Virus record (IMG/VR): IMGVR_UViG_3300048672_000495
Coordinates: 1-55,126 of that record
Direction: 5' to 3' (one strand)
Source: a virus
Length of the DNA: 55,126 nucleotides
The position numbers and the translations under genes were made by a program. Every line of letters starts with the position of its first letter. The stretch's first letter is position 1. Below the pieces are notes generated by a model. That model saw nothing but the letters and a program-made list of their open reading frames with translations, was not told the origin of the DNA and ran no database searches. Below are positions 37,497 to 48,525 of the stretch, piece after piece.

Positions 37497-37843
37497 ACGA
37501 ACAACTTAATTCGTATTTCTCCAATGCTAATCTGGGCGTTACTAAGGAACAGTATTTTAATATATGTGAAGCCTTAGGGAACGAACCTTTAGAAGAAGAA
37601 ATACCTATCGAGTACGAAGATTTATCTTTAGATGTACAGGAAGCCCTGGGCATATATTCAAAGCTTCGGGATGAGTGGGATATGATGAATGGTGTTTATT
37701 TAGGTAAAAACTATTCTGGAATAACTGAAATATTCCGAATGTTAGAGGTTCCACGTGAAGATTGGAGAACGATGTTTGATCTAATTGGTATAATAGATAA
37801 ATATCGTGGTAAAGTTATTAAAGAAAATATGCCTAAGAAATAG
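37068..37843 (+). CDS. Tail assembly chaperone, -1 frameshift product (gpGT equivalent)
   Basis: join(37068..37472, 37472..37843), 258 residues. The -1 frame is open from the slippery site and continues FHEAQYQELNEQLNSYFSNA, LEEEIPIEYEDL and YRGKVIKENMPKK. The T-like extension binds the tape measure in lambda (known). Ratio of forms is set by frameshift efficiency. Confidence 0.85.
37466..37472 (+). promoter_or_regulatory. -1 ribosomal frameshift slippery heptamer
   Basis: A AAT TTC in zero frame, an X XXY YYZ sequence. tRNAs on AAT-TTC can re-pair with AAA-TTT. It lies eight codons before the zero-frame stop, as expected for gpG/gpGT-type genes. Confidence 0.85.
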
Positions 37844-37868
37844 CCCCTCATTGTAGGGGCTATTTTTA
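37841..37868 (+). terminator. Terminator after the chaperone genes
   Basis: TAGCCCCT / AGGGGCTA then TTTTT; the stem begins at the stop codon of the frameshift product. Confidence 0.9.
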
Positions 37869-37888
37869 TGCCCATTGAAATTTGACTA

Positions 37889-37917
37889 TTGACAATATTT
37901 ACCTAATATGCTATAAT
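37889..37917 (+). promoter_or_regulatory. Promoter of the tape measure gene
   Basis: TTGACA (37889-37894), 17-bp spacer, TATAAT (37912-37917): perfect consensus hexamers. Confidence 0.9.
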
Positions 37918-37984
37918 GTTGACAAGTTCGAATTTATACTTAATTTTTAGGTTTAAATAGTTTATACTCCTTATAGGAGAATAC

Positions 37985-40900
37985 ATGGTAGATAAGACAG
38001 TTATTCCTGTAGAAGTAACCTCTAATGGTACTACGGATAATGAAATTAAAAAGGCAGATAAGTTATCGGCAGCTTATAAACTAGCTGCTGCTTCTGCTGC
38101 CTCTGTACGTACTCCCGCTGCTGTTGTTGCTGCTAAAGGTGGTGTAGCTAACGCTGCTGCTGCTAAACAAGGACAACAGGCTCAGGACTCTAATACTGCT
38201 CGTGGTATTGGTGGAATGACAGGTGCTGCAGGTAGAGATTTCGCCGCTCAAGCTCAAGGCTTAGGCGGACTTGTTCACGTCTATGCTACATTCGCTGCTA
38301 ACTTATTTGCTATTACTGCTGCATTCGGAGCACTATCAAAAGCAGCAGATACAACTAATATGATTAAGGGATTAGACCAACTAGGCGCAGCTAGTGGTCG
38401 TGGTCTTGGTAGTCTTGCTAAACAACTAACTGCTGTTACAGATGGAGCTATTTCATTAAGAGATGCTATGACAGCTACTGCACAAGCTAGTGCAGGTGGT
38501 ATGTCGGGTGAAAATATTCTAAGACTGGGTAAAGTAGCTAAACAAGCTTCACAGGCACTTGGTATTGATATGCCAAACGCTGTAAGTCGTTTAAGTCGCG
38601 GTATTACTAAACTAGAACCAGAATTATTAGATGAACTTGGTATTATGGTTCGTGTAGATCGTGCTAGTGAAGCTTATGCTTTAAAGCTAGGTAAGGCTAC
38701 ATCAGCACTAACAGATTTTGAAAAGCGTCAAGGTTTTGCTAATGCAGTACTAGAACAGGGTGAACAGAAATTCGGAGCAATTCAGCTCAATGCAAATCCT
38801 TATTCTAAGATTCTAGCAAGTACTGAAAATCTATTACAATCTGGACTAGAACTAGTTAATAAGTTTTTTGGTCCACTATTAGCTATTTTATCTACAAGTC
38901 CTACTGCACTGGCTACTGTGCTAGGTGGTATTGCAACTATACTTCTTAAGCAAGCTATACCAGCTATTGGTATGTTTAGACAAAATGCTAAGATAATGGC
39001 TGAAGAAGCTCATAAGAGAGTTGTACAACAAGTTAAAGATCAGCAAGAAGCAGCAGTTAGATCAGACGTTATAGCATCAACTGCTGCTGAAATTTCTTTC
39101 CAAAGAGAAAAGAATACAATAGAAAGAATTAGTAAATTAAAGAAAACTACTACTAATAAAGATATAGTTAGCGAAGCTTCTAGACAAACTATCAAAGGTG
39201 GAGTATTTGCTGCAAGTCCAGAACAGATGGCAGCACTTAAGAAAGAATCAGATATTCTTTTAGCTACTACTGATGATACGTTAAAGAAACAAGGAGAAAA
39301 ATTAGCTAAATATTATGCTTCAGCAGATAAATTAAGACAAGAAAATACAGCTAGAGGTGATGCTGCAGCGCAAGCTAATGAGCAAAGAGATAATAAATGG
39401 TATTCACATCAAGAACAGCTAACTAGAAATTTAGAGAAATTAAATAGAGCTTCTGCTAAAAGAATAGTACTATCTGGAGTAGCGGATACTGCTGCAACTT
39501 TAGGTCCTGCATATGCCTTTAAACAGTTAAGGGAAGAAGTAGGTAAACTAGATGCTGGCAAAGTATCTAAGGGATTTACTATGTTACAAGGTTCTATTAG
39601 CATAGCTACTTCAGCAGCAACAACTGCTATTAATGCATTTGGAGTATGGGCACAAGTAATAGGTTTAGTAGTAGCTGCAGTAGCTTTATTAGATGGCTGG
39701 CTTAGTACATCATCTAAACAAGCAGCAGAGTTTGCTACTTCAGTAGAGTCATTAAATGCTACATTTGATAATATAGGTCGTACATTAGAAGATATAGCTA
39801 GGAAACCATTATTACAACAATTAAGTGTTGAATCAGTTCAAGCTAAAGCTAATGCATTAGGTGAATTAAATGGTGCATTAAAAACTACTGTATTTAATTT
39901 TGGTAAATTACAAGAAGCCCAAAGTGGATGGGATAAGTTTTTTGATGGATTCTGGGATTTATTTGGAAAAGGTTCTGGCGATATACTTGCCAGAGGAATT
40001 TCTTCGTCTGTTGTAAATGCCTTTAAGGTAATGGATGAAGGTCCTGCTAAAGATGCAGCTAAAAAATCTCTACAAAATTTACTAGGTAAAGACATTGATT
40101 TTACTAATATCGATAATTTCAATGCAAAAATTAAAGATCTTGATAAATCTAAAATCGGAGAAATTGGTAAAAATATCTCTAGTATTTTAGATAAAGCTAA
40201 TAATCAAGCAGGTAACGCAGCAGCAGCCTTAACAGAGGCTAAAGCTGCTATGTCTAATGTAAACTTAGAATTTGATAAGTTAACTATAAGTGTTAAACTT
40301 ACTGATGAATTTACAAAGATGGGTACTGCTCTTAATGAAGCATCATTAAAGATTGGTACAGCCCTAAGAGATCCTATTAATGGGCTAGTTACTTTAAGAG
40401 ATTTAGCTGCGGATATGAAGACTATGTCTTTCCTACCAGCCGAAACATCTAATAGCTTAGCTAATTCTAGAAAAGAACTAGAGAAATTATCTATTGAATT
40501 ACAACTTGCTAGAAATAATCTTAGAGATATTAGTAATGAAAAAGTTAAACTAGCTAGCGTTAAAGGTGGTGGAAAAGTAGATTCTGTTGAATCCCAAGTA
40601 AGAGCAGCCCAAGCGCAGTTAGACTCTAGAAAAAATGAAGCTAAATCAGTATTAGTAGACTTAGAAGCAAAGAATAAGGATGCACTATCTAAGTGGGCAA
40701 AAGTAAGTATTGAAATATTCCAAAAAGGATTAGAATATTCTGAAAAAGGGTTAGCTAAATCTTTATCAGAAGCAGCTATTATTGCTGCTAAAGGATATAC
40801 AGATATAATTAAATCAGCTGGTGGGAATACCGCCGTACTAGATGCCTCATTACAAAATAAGACTATAGATTTACAAATTAGAGATTTGGAAGCTAGATAT

Positions 40901-43900
40901 GCAAATACAAATGCTTTACAACTATCTACTCTCGCATCAGAAGCTAATACATTAGCTCTTGAAAAGTCAGAACTGCGTAGAGAGATAGAAAATAAACAGG
41001 GTAAAGGATTAGACACAACTGCGTTAGAATTAACTTTTAGTAATATTGAAAAGGCTATCAAAGAAAACGCCTTAGCATCTACAACTGCTAAAGCAGGACC
41101 AGGTGCGGTATTAGCTCTTAATAGACAGTTTGGTGGAAAAAATGCTAATAGTAATGCAGATTCAGTAGAATTTGGTGCTGTAAGAAGATTAGGTCCAGCT
41201 ACTGAAAATGCAAGAGGTTTACAAGGACAATTAGCAATAAAATCAGCTGAAAAACTTAATATTGAACTAAATAAAAGAGTAAACCTAGTCAAGGAAGAAT
41301 ATAACGATAGACTAAGGATACTAGATTTAACTACAAGAACTCTTAATATACAGCAAAATGATATTAAGAATATCGAAAGTATTGATTCTATGTACAATAG
41401 TATTGTACAGGCTAAAAAAGAAGAATTACGTATTTCTCAAATATATAATGATGACGAGAAGAAACTATTAGCTAATGAAAGAGAAATAGCCTCATTACGT
41501 ATAGCAGAAGAAGCTGCCAGAAAAAATAAAGATGTTGGCGCAGTTAATGCCGCTATAGACGCCCGTGCTAAATTAACTGTTGAACGTACTAAACAGGAAG
41601 CGGAGCTTAGAGATAATCTTAATGCTAATAGTATTAAGAATATTAAAGAAAGAACTGCCGGAGAAAAGGCATTAGCGGAACAACAAATTTCAGATGCACT
41701 TAAGTTAAAAGATGCGCAGGATTCATTAATATCTGCTAGAGAATCTTCTCAAACTGCTGATATTAATTATAGAAAAGCTATAGGTACACTTAGTGAATCT
41801 AATGCTTCTATACTATCAACAGAAATTGAATTGTCAGCCCAACAACGTAATTTTGATAAAGAATCACTAGCATTAGTAAATGCTAAAAATCTAGCGTTAG
41901 CAGATATAAATGGTAAATTAGAGATTGCTAGATCATTAGCCGAAACAACTGAATCAAAAGCTAAGATAGCTGATTTAGAGGCTGAAAAAGCAAAAATTAT
42001 TGAAATTTCTGGTGTACAGAGGGACGCACTTAATTTACAAAATGAGTCAAGAATAAAAGCAATTAATTTATTAGAAGAACAAAACCAAAAGTTAATAGAT
42101 CAAGCCAATATAGTAGAACAACTTAATGTTTTATTTGGTAACATAGGCGTAAACTTATTTGAAGCTGTAAAAGCACTTCAATTAATGGCTGAAACAGATT
42201 CTGATTATTTAAGAAAGAAGACAGAATTAACTGATAAACTAAAAGATTCTAATGATCCGGAAGAAAATACTAATATAGCTATTCAGTTAGCCAAATTAGA
42301 AACTAAACATACTAAAGATCAATTACTAGGCATAAGTTCAGTAGCAAAATCTACTAAGAAAATGTTCTCGGAAAAAACTGCTGCCTATAAGGCATTCAGT
42401 GCTATTGAGAAAGTTACGTCTGCCATTAGTATGGCATTACAAGTAAAGGAAATGGCCGTATCATTAGCAGCATTACCAGGTAAAATTGCTAACGGTGTAG
42501 CTGAATTATTTGATCAAGGTGGTTGGGCTGGTTTTGCAGGAGCAGCAGCCTTCTTAGCCCTAATGGGATCATTAGGTGGAAAAAGTGCGTCTGTACCACA
42601 AGCTGGTATGACTGCTGAAGATATGCAGAAATCACAAGGTACTGGTCAATCATGGGTAGGTGGTAAACTTACTGATAATGGTGGAGGTACTTTTGGAGAT
42701 ACATCAGCAAAATCTGAATCTATTGTAAACTCTCTAGAGATTATTAGAGATAATACGTTAGAAGGATTACATTATGATGATGCTATGCTTCAAGCACTTC
42801 AAAGTATTAATAAAGCTATAGGTAGTACTGCTAAAAGTTTATATAGTGTTCCAGGATTACGTTCTGGTTCTATTTCTGGTATGGCTGATGTGTCTATTAG
42901 TAATAGTGGTATTAGAGGTCTATTTGGAAAGTCAACTCAAAAAGAAATTATTGATTCAGGATTATTAATATCTGGAACATTTAGCCAACTAGCTACTTCA
43001 GCATCTGGATTAGTTAAAGCATATGAAACTGTAAGAACTACAGTTCATAAGAGTGGTTTCTTTGGTATTGGAGCTAAAACTACTGTATCAGATTCACAAA
43101 ACTTTATACAAGTAGGTGCAGACGTAGAAAATACTATATCTAGTATTTTCTCAAACGCTCAAGATCTATTTGTTGCAGCCGGTGAAAAGATAGGAATGTC
43201 TGCAAGTACTGTTATATCTAAACTTAATAAAATAGATGTAGGTAGTGCTTTCGCCAGTTTACGTGGACTTAAGGGTGACGAGTTAGAGAAAGAATTCTCA
43301 GCAGTTATTGGTAATTTATTAGACAGTGCTGCTAATTCACTATTCGCTAATATGGAAAAATATCGCGAATTTGGTGAAGGAATGCTTGAGACTGTAATTA
43401 GAGTAGTTGATGGTGCTGAAAAAGTTAATGTAGCACTACATAGTATTGGTGTAAGTATAGTTAATATTGGTACTAGAAGCTTTGATGTTACGGAAGCACT
43501 TATTGAAGGTGCTGGTGGACTTCAACACTTTAGTGATCAGGTTAAATATTTCAGCGATAACTTCTTAACAGAAGCAGAACGTTTAGCACCTATATCTGAA
43601 AATGTTACTAAGGTATTAGGAGATTTAGGATATTCAAGTGTAGATACTAGAGATGAATTTAAACGTTTAGTACAAAGTTTAGATTTAACTACTGTATACG
43701 GTCAAGAAACATATCAAAAATTAATGGATATTTCAGGTGCTTTTGCAACCCTATATCCAGAACTTAAGAAGCTAATGACTATTGAGGAAGCTAGAAAAGC
43801 TATGCTTTCTCAAACTATTGAAATTCTTAAGTTACAGGGTAGAACTACTGAAGCGTTAACACTGCAAAGACTAGAAGAACTTGCAGCAATGGAAGACATC

Positions 43901-44914
43901 CTAAAACCAGGGCAATTGTACATTTACGCCCTACAGGACGAAGCCGCTATCAAGGCCCAATTAAAGACAGCTTACGAAAAAGAAAGTGCTGCTCTAAAGA
44001 GTACAATTAGTAATCTTAAGAGTGCAATTAAGACTTTAGCAGATTTTAGAGACAGTTTATTACTTAGTGATAAGAGTAACCTAACTCCGATGCAAAAGTA
44101 TGAAGAAACAAGACGTAAGGCCATGGAAGTAGCAGCTATTGCAAATGGTATTGCAATTACTGATGCTGAAATACAAGCTAAAAATGATGCTATAAATAAT
44201 CTACCAGCAGTATCATCTGCTTTCTTAGATGCATCAAGGGCTCTTTTTGCAAGCTCTGACCAATATAATGCAGATTTCCAATCTGTATTAGATATGTTAG
44301 ATAATACATCTAGTGCACTAACTACTCAACTGACAACAGCTGAATTACAGTTAGCAGCATTAGATACTATGGCAGAAATGATTGGTCTTATTGCAGATAG
44401 TAGTAAAACTACAGCTGAATTATTAATTGAATACAGAGATGCTCAAGCTGTAACAGCATTAGCAGCTGCTAATTATTCAGAAAATATTACAGCTATAACA
44501 GCAGAACTACTATCTAAGGCAGGATTAACTAATGAATTAATGGCTGTAATGATTGGCATTATGGATCCTAGTAAGCTAGGTACTGCTACTGGATTAATAG
44601 CTGCTAATACTGCGTCATATACTACTACGACAGCAGCAAATGCACCAACAATGGCTATTCCAGCACCACCAACTAGAGCAACGGCTATGTCTGTTACTCC
44701 AACACAAGCTGCTAATGATGCTTTAATGATACAAGTTGCTAATCTTACAGCAGAAGTTGCTGGATTAAGAGCAGATCAGCAAAACCAAACTGGAGCAGTA
44801 ATAGCCACAAACTATGATGCAAATAAACAAAATGCAGCTGCTGTTAATAATACTCTTACAGGTATTGTAGGTGCTGCAGGATGGTTAGCACGCACTAAGT
44901 TTGCTTTAGCGTAA
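37985..44914 (+). CDS. Tape measure protein
   Basis: 2309 residues, the largest gene. Ala/Lys/Glu-rich helical and coiled-coil sequence throughout, several hydrophobic segments (ALATVLGGIATILLKQAIPA, FGVWAQVIGLVVAAVALLDG, FAGAAAFLALMGS) and a Ser/Gly-rich middle. Sets tail length: at the usual ~0.15 nm per residue the tail would be roughly 340 nm. SD GGAG before the ATG. Confidence 0.95.
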   Translation: MVDKTVIPVEVTSNGTTDNEIKKADKLSAAYKLAAASAASVRTPAAVVAAKGGVANAAAAKQGQQAQDSNTARGIGGMTGAAGRDFAAQAQGLGGLVHVYATFAANLFAITAAFGALSKAADTTNMIKGLDQLGAASGRGLGSLAKQLTAVTDGAISLRDAMTATAQASAGGMSGENILRLGKVAKQASQALGIDMPNAVSRLSRGITKLEPELLDELGIMVRVDRASEAYALKLGKATSALTDFEKRQGFANAVLEQGEQKFGAIQLNANPYSKILASTENLLQSGLELVNKFFGPLLAILSTSPTALATVLGGIATILLKQAIPAIGMFRQNAKIMAEEAHKRVVQQVKDQQEAAVRSDVIASTAAEISFQREKNTIERISKLKKTTTNKDIVSEASRQTIKGGVFAASPEQMAALKKESDILLATTDDTLKKQGEKLAKYYASADKLRQENTARGDAAAQANEQRDNKWYSHQEQLTRNLEKLNRASAKRIVLSGVADTAATLGPAYAFKQLREEVGKLDAGKVSKGFTMLQGSISIATSAATTAINAFGVWAQVIGLVVAAVALLDGWLSTSSKQAAEFATSVESLNATFDNIGRTLEDIARKPLLQQLSVESVQAKANALGELNGALKTTVFNFGKLQEAQSGWDKFFDGFWDLFGKGSGDILARGISSSVVNAFKVMDEGPAKDAAKKSLQNLLGKDIDFTNIDNFNAKIKDLDKSKIGEIGKNISSILDKANNQAGNAAAALTEAKAAMSNVNLEFDKLTISVKLTDEFTKMGTALNEASLKIGTALRDPINGLVTLRDLAADMKTMSFLPAETSNSLANSRKELEKLSIELQLARNNLRDISNEKVKLASVKGGGKVDSVESQVRAAQAQLDSRKNEAKSVLVDLEAKNKDALSKWAKVSIEIFQKGLEYSEKGLAKSLSEAAIIAAKGYTDIIKSAGGNTAVLDASLQNKTIDLQIRDLEARYANTNALQLSTLASEANTLALEKSELRREIENKQGKGLDTTALELTFSNIEKAIKENALASTTAKAGPGAVLALNRQFGGKNANSNADSVEFGAVRRLGPATENARGLQGQLAIKSAEKLNIELNKRVNLVKEEYNDRLRILDLTTRTLNIQQNDIKNIESIDSMYNSIVQAKKEELRISQIYNDDEKKLLANEREIASLRIAEEAARKNKDVGAVNAAIDARAKLTVERTKQEAELRDNLNANSIKNIKERTAGEKALAEQQISDALKLKDAQDSLISARESSQTADINYRKAIGTLSESNASILSTEIELSAQQRNFDKESLALVNAKNLALADINGKLEIARSLAETTESKAKIADLEAEKAKIIEISGVQRDALNLQNESRIKAINLLEEQNQKLIDQANIVEQLNVLFGNIGVNLFEAVKALQLMAETDSDYLRKKTELTDKLKDSNDPEENTNIAIQLAKLETKHTKDQLLGISSVAKSTKKMFSEKTAAYKAFSAIEKVTSAISMALQVKEMAVSLAALPGKIANGVAELFDQGGWAGFAGAAAFLALMGSLGGKSASVPQAGMTAEDMQKSQGTGQSWVGGKLTDNGGGTFGDTSAKSESIVNSLEIIRDNTLEGLHYDDAMLQALQSINKAIGSTAKSLYSVPGLRSGSISGMADVSISNSGIRGLFGKSTQKEIIDSGLLISGTFSQLATSASGLVKAYETVRTTVHKSGFFGIGAKTTVSDSQNFIQVGADVENTISSIFSNAQDLFVAAGEKIGMSASTVISKLNKIDVGSAFASLRGLKGDELEKEFSAVIGNLLDSAANSLFANMEKYREFGEGMLETVIRVVDGAEKVNVALHSIGVSIVNIGTRSFDVTEALIEGAGGLQHFSDQVKYFSDNFLTEAERLAPISENVTKVLGDLGYSSVDTRDEFKRLVQSLDLTTVYGQETYQKLMDISGAFATLYPELKKLMTIEEARKAMLSQTIEILKLQGRTTEALTLQRLEELAAMEDILKPGQLYIYALQDEAAIKAQLKTAYEKESAALKSTISNLKSAIKTLADFRDSLLLSDKSNLTPMQKYEETRRKAMEVAAIANGIAITDAEIQAKNDAINNLPAVSSAFLDASRALFASSDQYNADFQSVLDMLDNTSSALTTQLTTAELQLAALDTMAEMIGLIADSSKTTAELLIEYRDAQAVTALAAANYSENITAITAELLSKAGLTNELMAVMIGIMDPSKLGTATGLIAANTASYTTTTAANAPTMAIPAPPTRATAMSVTPTQAANDALMIQVANLTAEVAGLRADQQNQTGAVIATNYDANKQNAAAVNNTLTGIVGAAGWLARTKFALA

Positions 44915-44925
44915 TAAATTTACTC

Positions 44926-44954
44926 TTGATTAAAGTGTGGGTAAATGTTATAAT
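44926..44954 (+). promoter_or_regulatory. Promoter of the tail-tip genes
   Basis: TTGATT (44926-44931), 17-bp spacer, TATAAT (44949-44954). Confidence 0.85.
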
Positions 44955-44981
44955 ACTATAGTTATTAAGATGGAGTAAAAT

Positions 44982-46544
44982 TTGGCATATTCGCAAGAAT
45001 GGCTAGAGGATACAACAGTAAGACGTTGTATCCTCATTAAAGCAACTATATACGATGTTATAAATACATCTGATATATCAATATACATGTCTACATCAGG
45101 ATTCATTACCAGCGATAGTTCGGTGATGTTTCTACCTATTGTTGCTGGTGGTTTATCATTTACAGAATCTATATCCTCAGAAGGTACTACAAGTGTATCT
45201 TATGGAGATATTGAAATTATTAATGCTAACGGTGAATATGATGATTGGTTAGATAATTCTAAATATGTTTGGTCTAATAGACCAGTAGAAATATATTATG
45301 GAGACCCTTCTTGGATAGTTACTGATTATACTCAAGTTACTACAGATTTCGAGTTAATATTTAATGGTATTATATCAGATATAGATTCTAAAGATAGAGA
45401 ATCTATAAATATTAAAGTACGAGATAAAATGGAGAGGTTAAATACTCCTATTACTGAAAGTAAATTAGGTACTTATGGTACGTGGGGTGGTGGTCAAACT
45501 AATCAAGATACTATTAAGCCAATAGTATTTGGAGAAGTACACAATATAGAACCCCTACTAATAGATCCATCTATACTAGAGTATATGATGAATGATGGAT
45601 TAACTGAGCAATTAGTAGAATTAAGAGATAATGGAGTACCTATTTATACAGTTGGTACTTTACCTGGTGGAGCTACTGTCAATCATACCACAGGAAAATT
45701 TACATTAACGTATCCCTTAGCTGGTACACTTACAGCCTCTTTACAAGGGGTTAAGAAATCAATAGATTTATCAACTGGATCGTTAGTTAGTGGAACCTAT
45801 GTAAATAGAATTGCTAATTTAATTGCACTTATTACTACACAGTATGGTAAAAGTTATACAGTTTTAGACTCTAATGATCTAGATTTAGATAACCTAGCTG
45901 CTTTTGATACAGCAAATACTCAGCCTGTTGGTATAATTATTAATGATAGAGATAACTTGCTAAGTGTATGTGAAGAAATAGCTAGTAGCATAGGCGCACA
46001 ATTATTCTTTACAAGAAAAGGTAAATTACAGTTATTAAGATATGGAATACCTACAACTGATACATCTGTAACTATTACAGATAATGAAATACTACATCAT
46101 AGTTTAAGTATAGTTAATAGAACTAATATTATAGCCGCTACAAAACTTGGTTATGCTAAGAACTGGACCGTACAAACTGGACTTATTACAGCTATTCCCC
46201 AACAACATAAAGACATGTTTGCGGAAGAATGGTTAACTATAACTATAACTGATAGTACTGTACAAACTCTACATAAATTAAATGTAGATCCAATACAAAA
46301 AGATACAATGTTGATTACACAATCAGCAGCTAGTACTGAAGCTACCAGACTAAATAATTTTTATAAATCTGTAAGAACTACTTATGGATTTATTGGTACG
46401 TCTAAACTATTATCATTAAAACTAGGTCAACCAGTATTATTAAAACATAATAGATTTGGTTTAGCTAGTGGGGTTTCTGGTCAGGTTGTATCCCTTTCAC
46501 CTAATTGGTCTAAGGGCCAAATAGGTGTGGAGGTATTAATCTAA
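44982..46544 (+). CDS. Tail tip / baseplate hub protein, TTG start
   Basis: 520 residues. Starts at TTG (44982) with SD GGAG and reads MAYSQEWLEDTTVRRCILIK. The N-terminal half has the beta-sandwich layout of distal tail/hub proteins (GLSFTESISSEGTTSVSYGD, KYVWSNRPVEIYYGDPSW); later parts (TDNEILHHSLSIVNRTNIIA and ISLKLGQPVLLKHNRFGLAS-like segments) fit gp27-like hub folds. It follows the tape measure directly. Confidence 0.7.
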   Translation: MAYSQEWLEDTTVRRCILIKATIYDVINTSDISIYMSTSGFITSDSSVMFLPIVAGGLSFTESISSEGTTSVSYGDIEIINANGEYDDWLDNSKYVWSNRPVEIYYGDPSWIVTDYTQVTTDFELIFNGIISDIDSKDRESINIKVRDKMERLNTPITESKLGTYGTWGGGQTNQDTIKPIVFGEVHNIEPLLIDPSILEYMMNDGLTEQLVELRDNGVPIYTVGTLPGGATVNHTTGKFTLTYPLAGTLTASLQGVKKSIDLSTGSLVSGTYVNRIANLIALITTQYGKSYTVLDSNDLDLDNLAAFDTANTQPVGIIINDRDNLLSVCEEIASSIGAQLFFTRKGKLQLLRYGIPTTDTSVTITDNEILHHSLSIVNRTNIIAATKLGYAKNWTVQTGLITAIPQQHKDMFAEEWLTITITDSTVQTLHKLNVDPIQKDTMLITQSAASTEATRLNNFYKSVRTTYGFIGTSKLLSLKLGQPVLLKHNRFGLASGVSGQVVSLSPNWSKGQIGVEVLI

Positions 46545-46545
46545 T

Positions 46546-48522
46546 ATGGCAACTATTGTACATGCTCGAGATTTATCTCTAGAAGCAGTATCTCCAAGAT
46601 TAGTACCAAATGATTCAGTACTTACACCGGCTGAAAAGCCTTCAGCAGTACAAAATTATAATGTTATACTTGCAGATCAACCTGGAATGAATACTCAAGC
46701 TGGATTATATCCGGCTAGTACTAGCGTTCAGACAGCGTTAGGCGTATATAATACAAATATAACTTTATTAACTAACTACTTAGCTACTATACCTGAATGG
46801 AATGTTATTCCTGGTACTTATGTTTCTATTGTAGGAGCAGATTATAGAGCTAAATGGCAGGCAGTTTATACTGCAAAACAAGATTTATTAAATGCTATTA
46901 ATTCTTATATAGGACCACAGACCGTACCTTCTGGTCCACCTTCACCACCTACTAGTTTAGTAGCCGCCTCGGAACCCTTTGGTATAAGAATAACTATAGT
47001 TCCACCTACTATAACTCAATTTATAGATCATTACGAATATAGAGTGGGAGCTTCCTGGGAAGTAGGAACAGTATTAGAAAAAGTTGGTGGTACTTCATAT
47101 TTATGGCAGATACAGAATATAGGAACCTATACTTTCTGGGTAAGATCAGTAGACATAGATGGTACATATTCTACTACTTCAGCAACTAATAGTATTACTA
47201 TAGCTGGTGGAAGTATTAGTGGATTAGCTACTGTTACTTATGGACAAGCTGTAAGTTTGTCATGGAATAGTGCTGCTGGAAGTTTTGCTATAGCAGGATA
47301 CGAAATAAGACATGGAAGTACATGGGATGGTGGAACAGTTGTAGATTTTAGGCAAGTTACTACTTATACTACCCCTGGAGCTTGGTTAGGTGATAGAACC
47401 TATTGGGTAGCAGTACTTGATGCAAAAAATAACTATGGCACTCCTTCTAGTATAGTATCTACCATTACTACACCAAGTTCAGTAACTGCTACAAGAGCAG
47501 ATACAGTAGATAATAATGTATTACTATATTGGACAGCCTCTAGTGTAGGGTTCAATCAGTTAAATATAGCATATTATGACGTACGTAAGGGTAGTACATA
47601 TGCAGGTGGTGTTTCTATAGGATCTAATGGAAATAGTACTTTTACTTCTTATTTTGAACAATCTGCAGGATCTTTTTTATATTGGGTAGCTCCATTTGAT
47701 TCTGCTGGTAATATGGGTACAGCTGTTAGTATTGCTGCTACGGTAAGTCAGCCACCAGATTATATATTTCAAAGTGCATATAATTCAGATCTATTAGGTG
47801 GTGATCCAGCTAGTATGACTGTTACACAAACATTAACTAATTTTTATTACGAAGGTGGACATTTAATTGGTCCTGTTGATGTTACAGATAGTTGGTCACA
47901 ACACTTTGTGGATAATAGTTGGACTACTCCAAATGCACAAGTTGTTGCAGGATATCCTATATATAATCAACCTCCGCTAACTACCGGAGCATACGAAGAA
48001 GTTCTAGACTATGGTGCAGATATACCTAGTACTGTTATAACCTTAACTACTAATTTAGAAACAATTACTGGTACTGTTACGACAGTACCAACCATATCAT
48101 GGAAGTTATTAGTTGGAGATTCTTGGACAGCACTTACTGCTGGTGTTGTAACTTCTATTATCCCATCATTTAGATATATTAAAATTCATTATGATTTTAC
48201 ATGTACTAGTGGGGCTAATTTAATACAGATTAATTCTATTAATGTAACCTTAGCAGTTAAGAGTAGACACGATAGTGGTACTGCTTCGGGTACTACAAAT
48301 TATGTACATAGTACAGGAGTACCAATAACATTTGCTTATGCATTTATTTCTGCTAATACTCCTATGGTACAGATACAAGGATCTACTCCTTATATACCTG
48401 TAGTAATATACACTGGTGGTGCATACCCTACCGGATTTACTGTAAAAATTTATCAAACCAATGGATCACCTTTAGCAGATAGTTCTTCTTATAGTTTTTC
48501 CTGGACAGTGCAAGGATATTAA
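46546..48522 (+). CDS. Tail tip protein with fibronectin type III-like repeats
   Basis: 658 residues. After a helical N-terminus (PSAVQNYNVILADQPGMNTQ) come about three repeats of ~85 residues with the YEIR/YDVRKGSxxxGG and TYWVAVLDAKNNYGTPSS pattern (roughly 145-400), typical of Fn3/J-like tip proteins. The C-terminal ~250 residues form a beta-rich lectin-like region. Likely reaches toward the receptor. Confidence 0.7.
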   Translation: MATIVHARDLSLEAVSPRLVPNDSVLTPAEKPSAVQNYNVILADQPGMNTQAGLYPASTSVQTALGVYNTNITLLTNYLATIPEWNVIPGTYVSIVGADYRAKWQAVYTAKQDLLNAINSYIGPQTVPSGPPSPPTSLVAASEPFGIRITIVPPTITQFIDHYEYRVGASWEVGTVLEKVGGTSYLWQIQNIGTYTFWVRSVDIDGTYSTTSATNSITIAGGSISGLATVTYGQAVSLSWNSAAGSFAIAGYEIRHGSTWDGGTVVDFRQVTTYTTPGAWLGDRTYWVAVLDAKNNYGTPSSIVSTITTPSSVTATRADTVDNNVLLYWTASSVGFNQLNIAYYDVRKGSTYAGGVSIGSNGNSTFTSYFEQSAGSFLYWVAPFDSAGNMGTAVSIAATVSQPPDYIFQSAYNSDLLGGDPASMTVTQTLTNFYYEGGHLIGPVDVTDSWSQHFVDNSWTTPNAQVVAGYPIYNQPPLTTGAYEEVLDYGADIPSTVITLTTNLETITGTVTTVPTISWKLLVGDSWTALTAGVVTSIIPSFRYIKIHYDFTCTSGANLIQINSINVTLAVKSRHDSGTASGTTNYVHSTGVPITFAYAFISANTPMVQIQGSTPYIPVVIYTGGAYPTGFTVKIYQTNGSPLADSSSYSFSWTVQGY

Positions 48523-48525
48523 TAT

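Noticed and set aside
40204-41397. Long open frame antisense to the tape measure gene
   Set aside because: Mirrors the Ala/Lys/Glu-rich helical tape measure; its product is Ser/Leu/Phe-rich low complexity, with no SD and no promoter.
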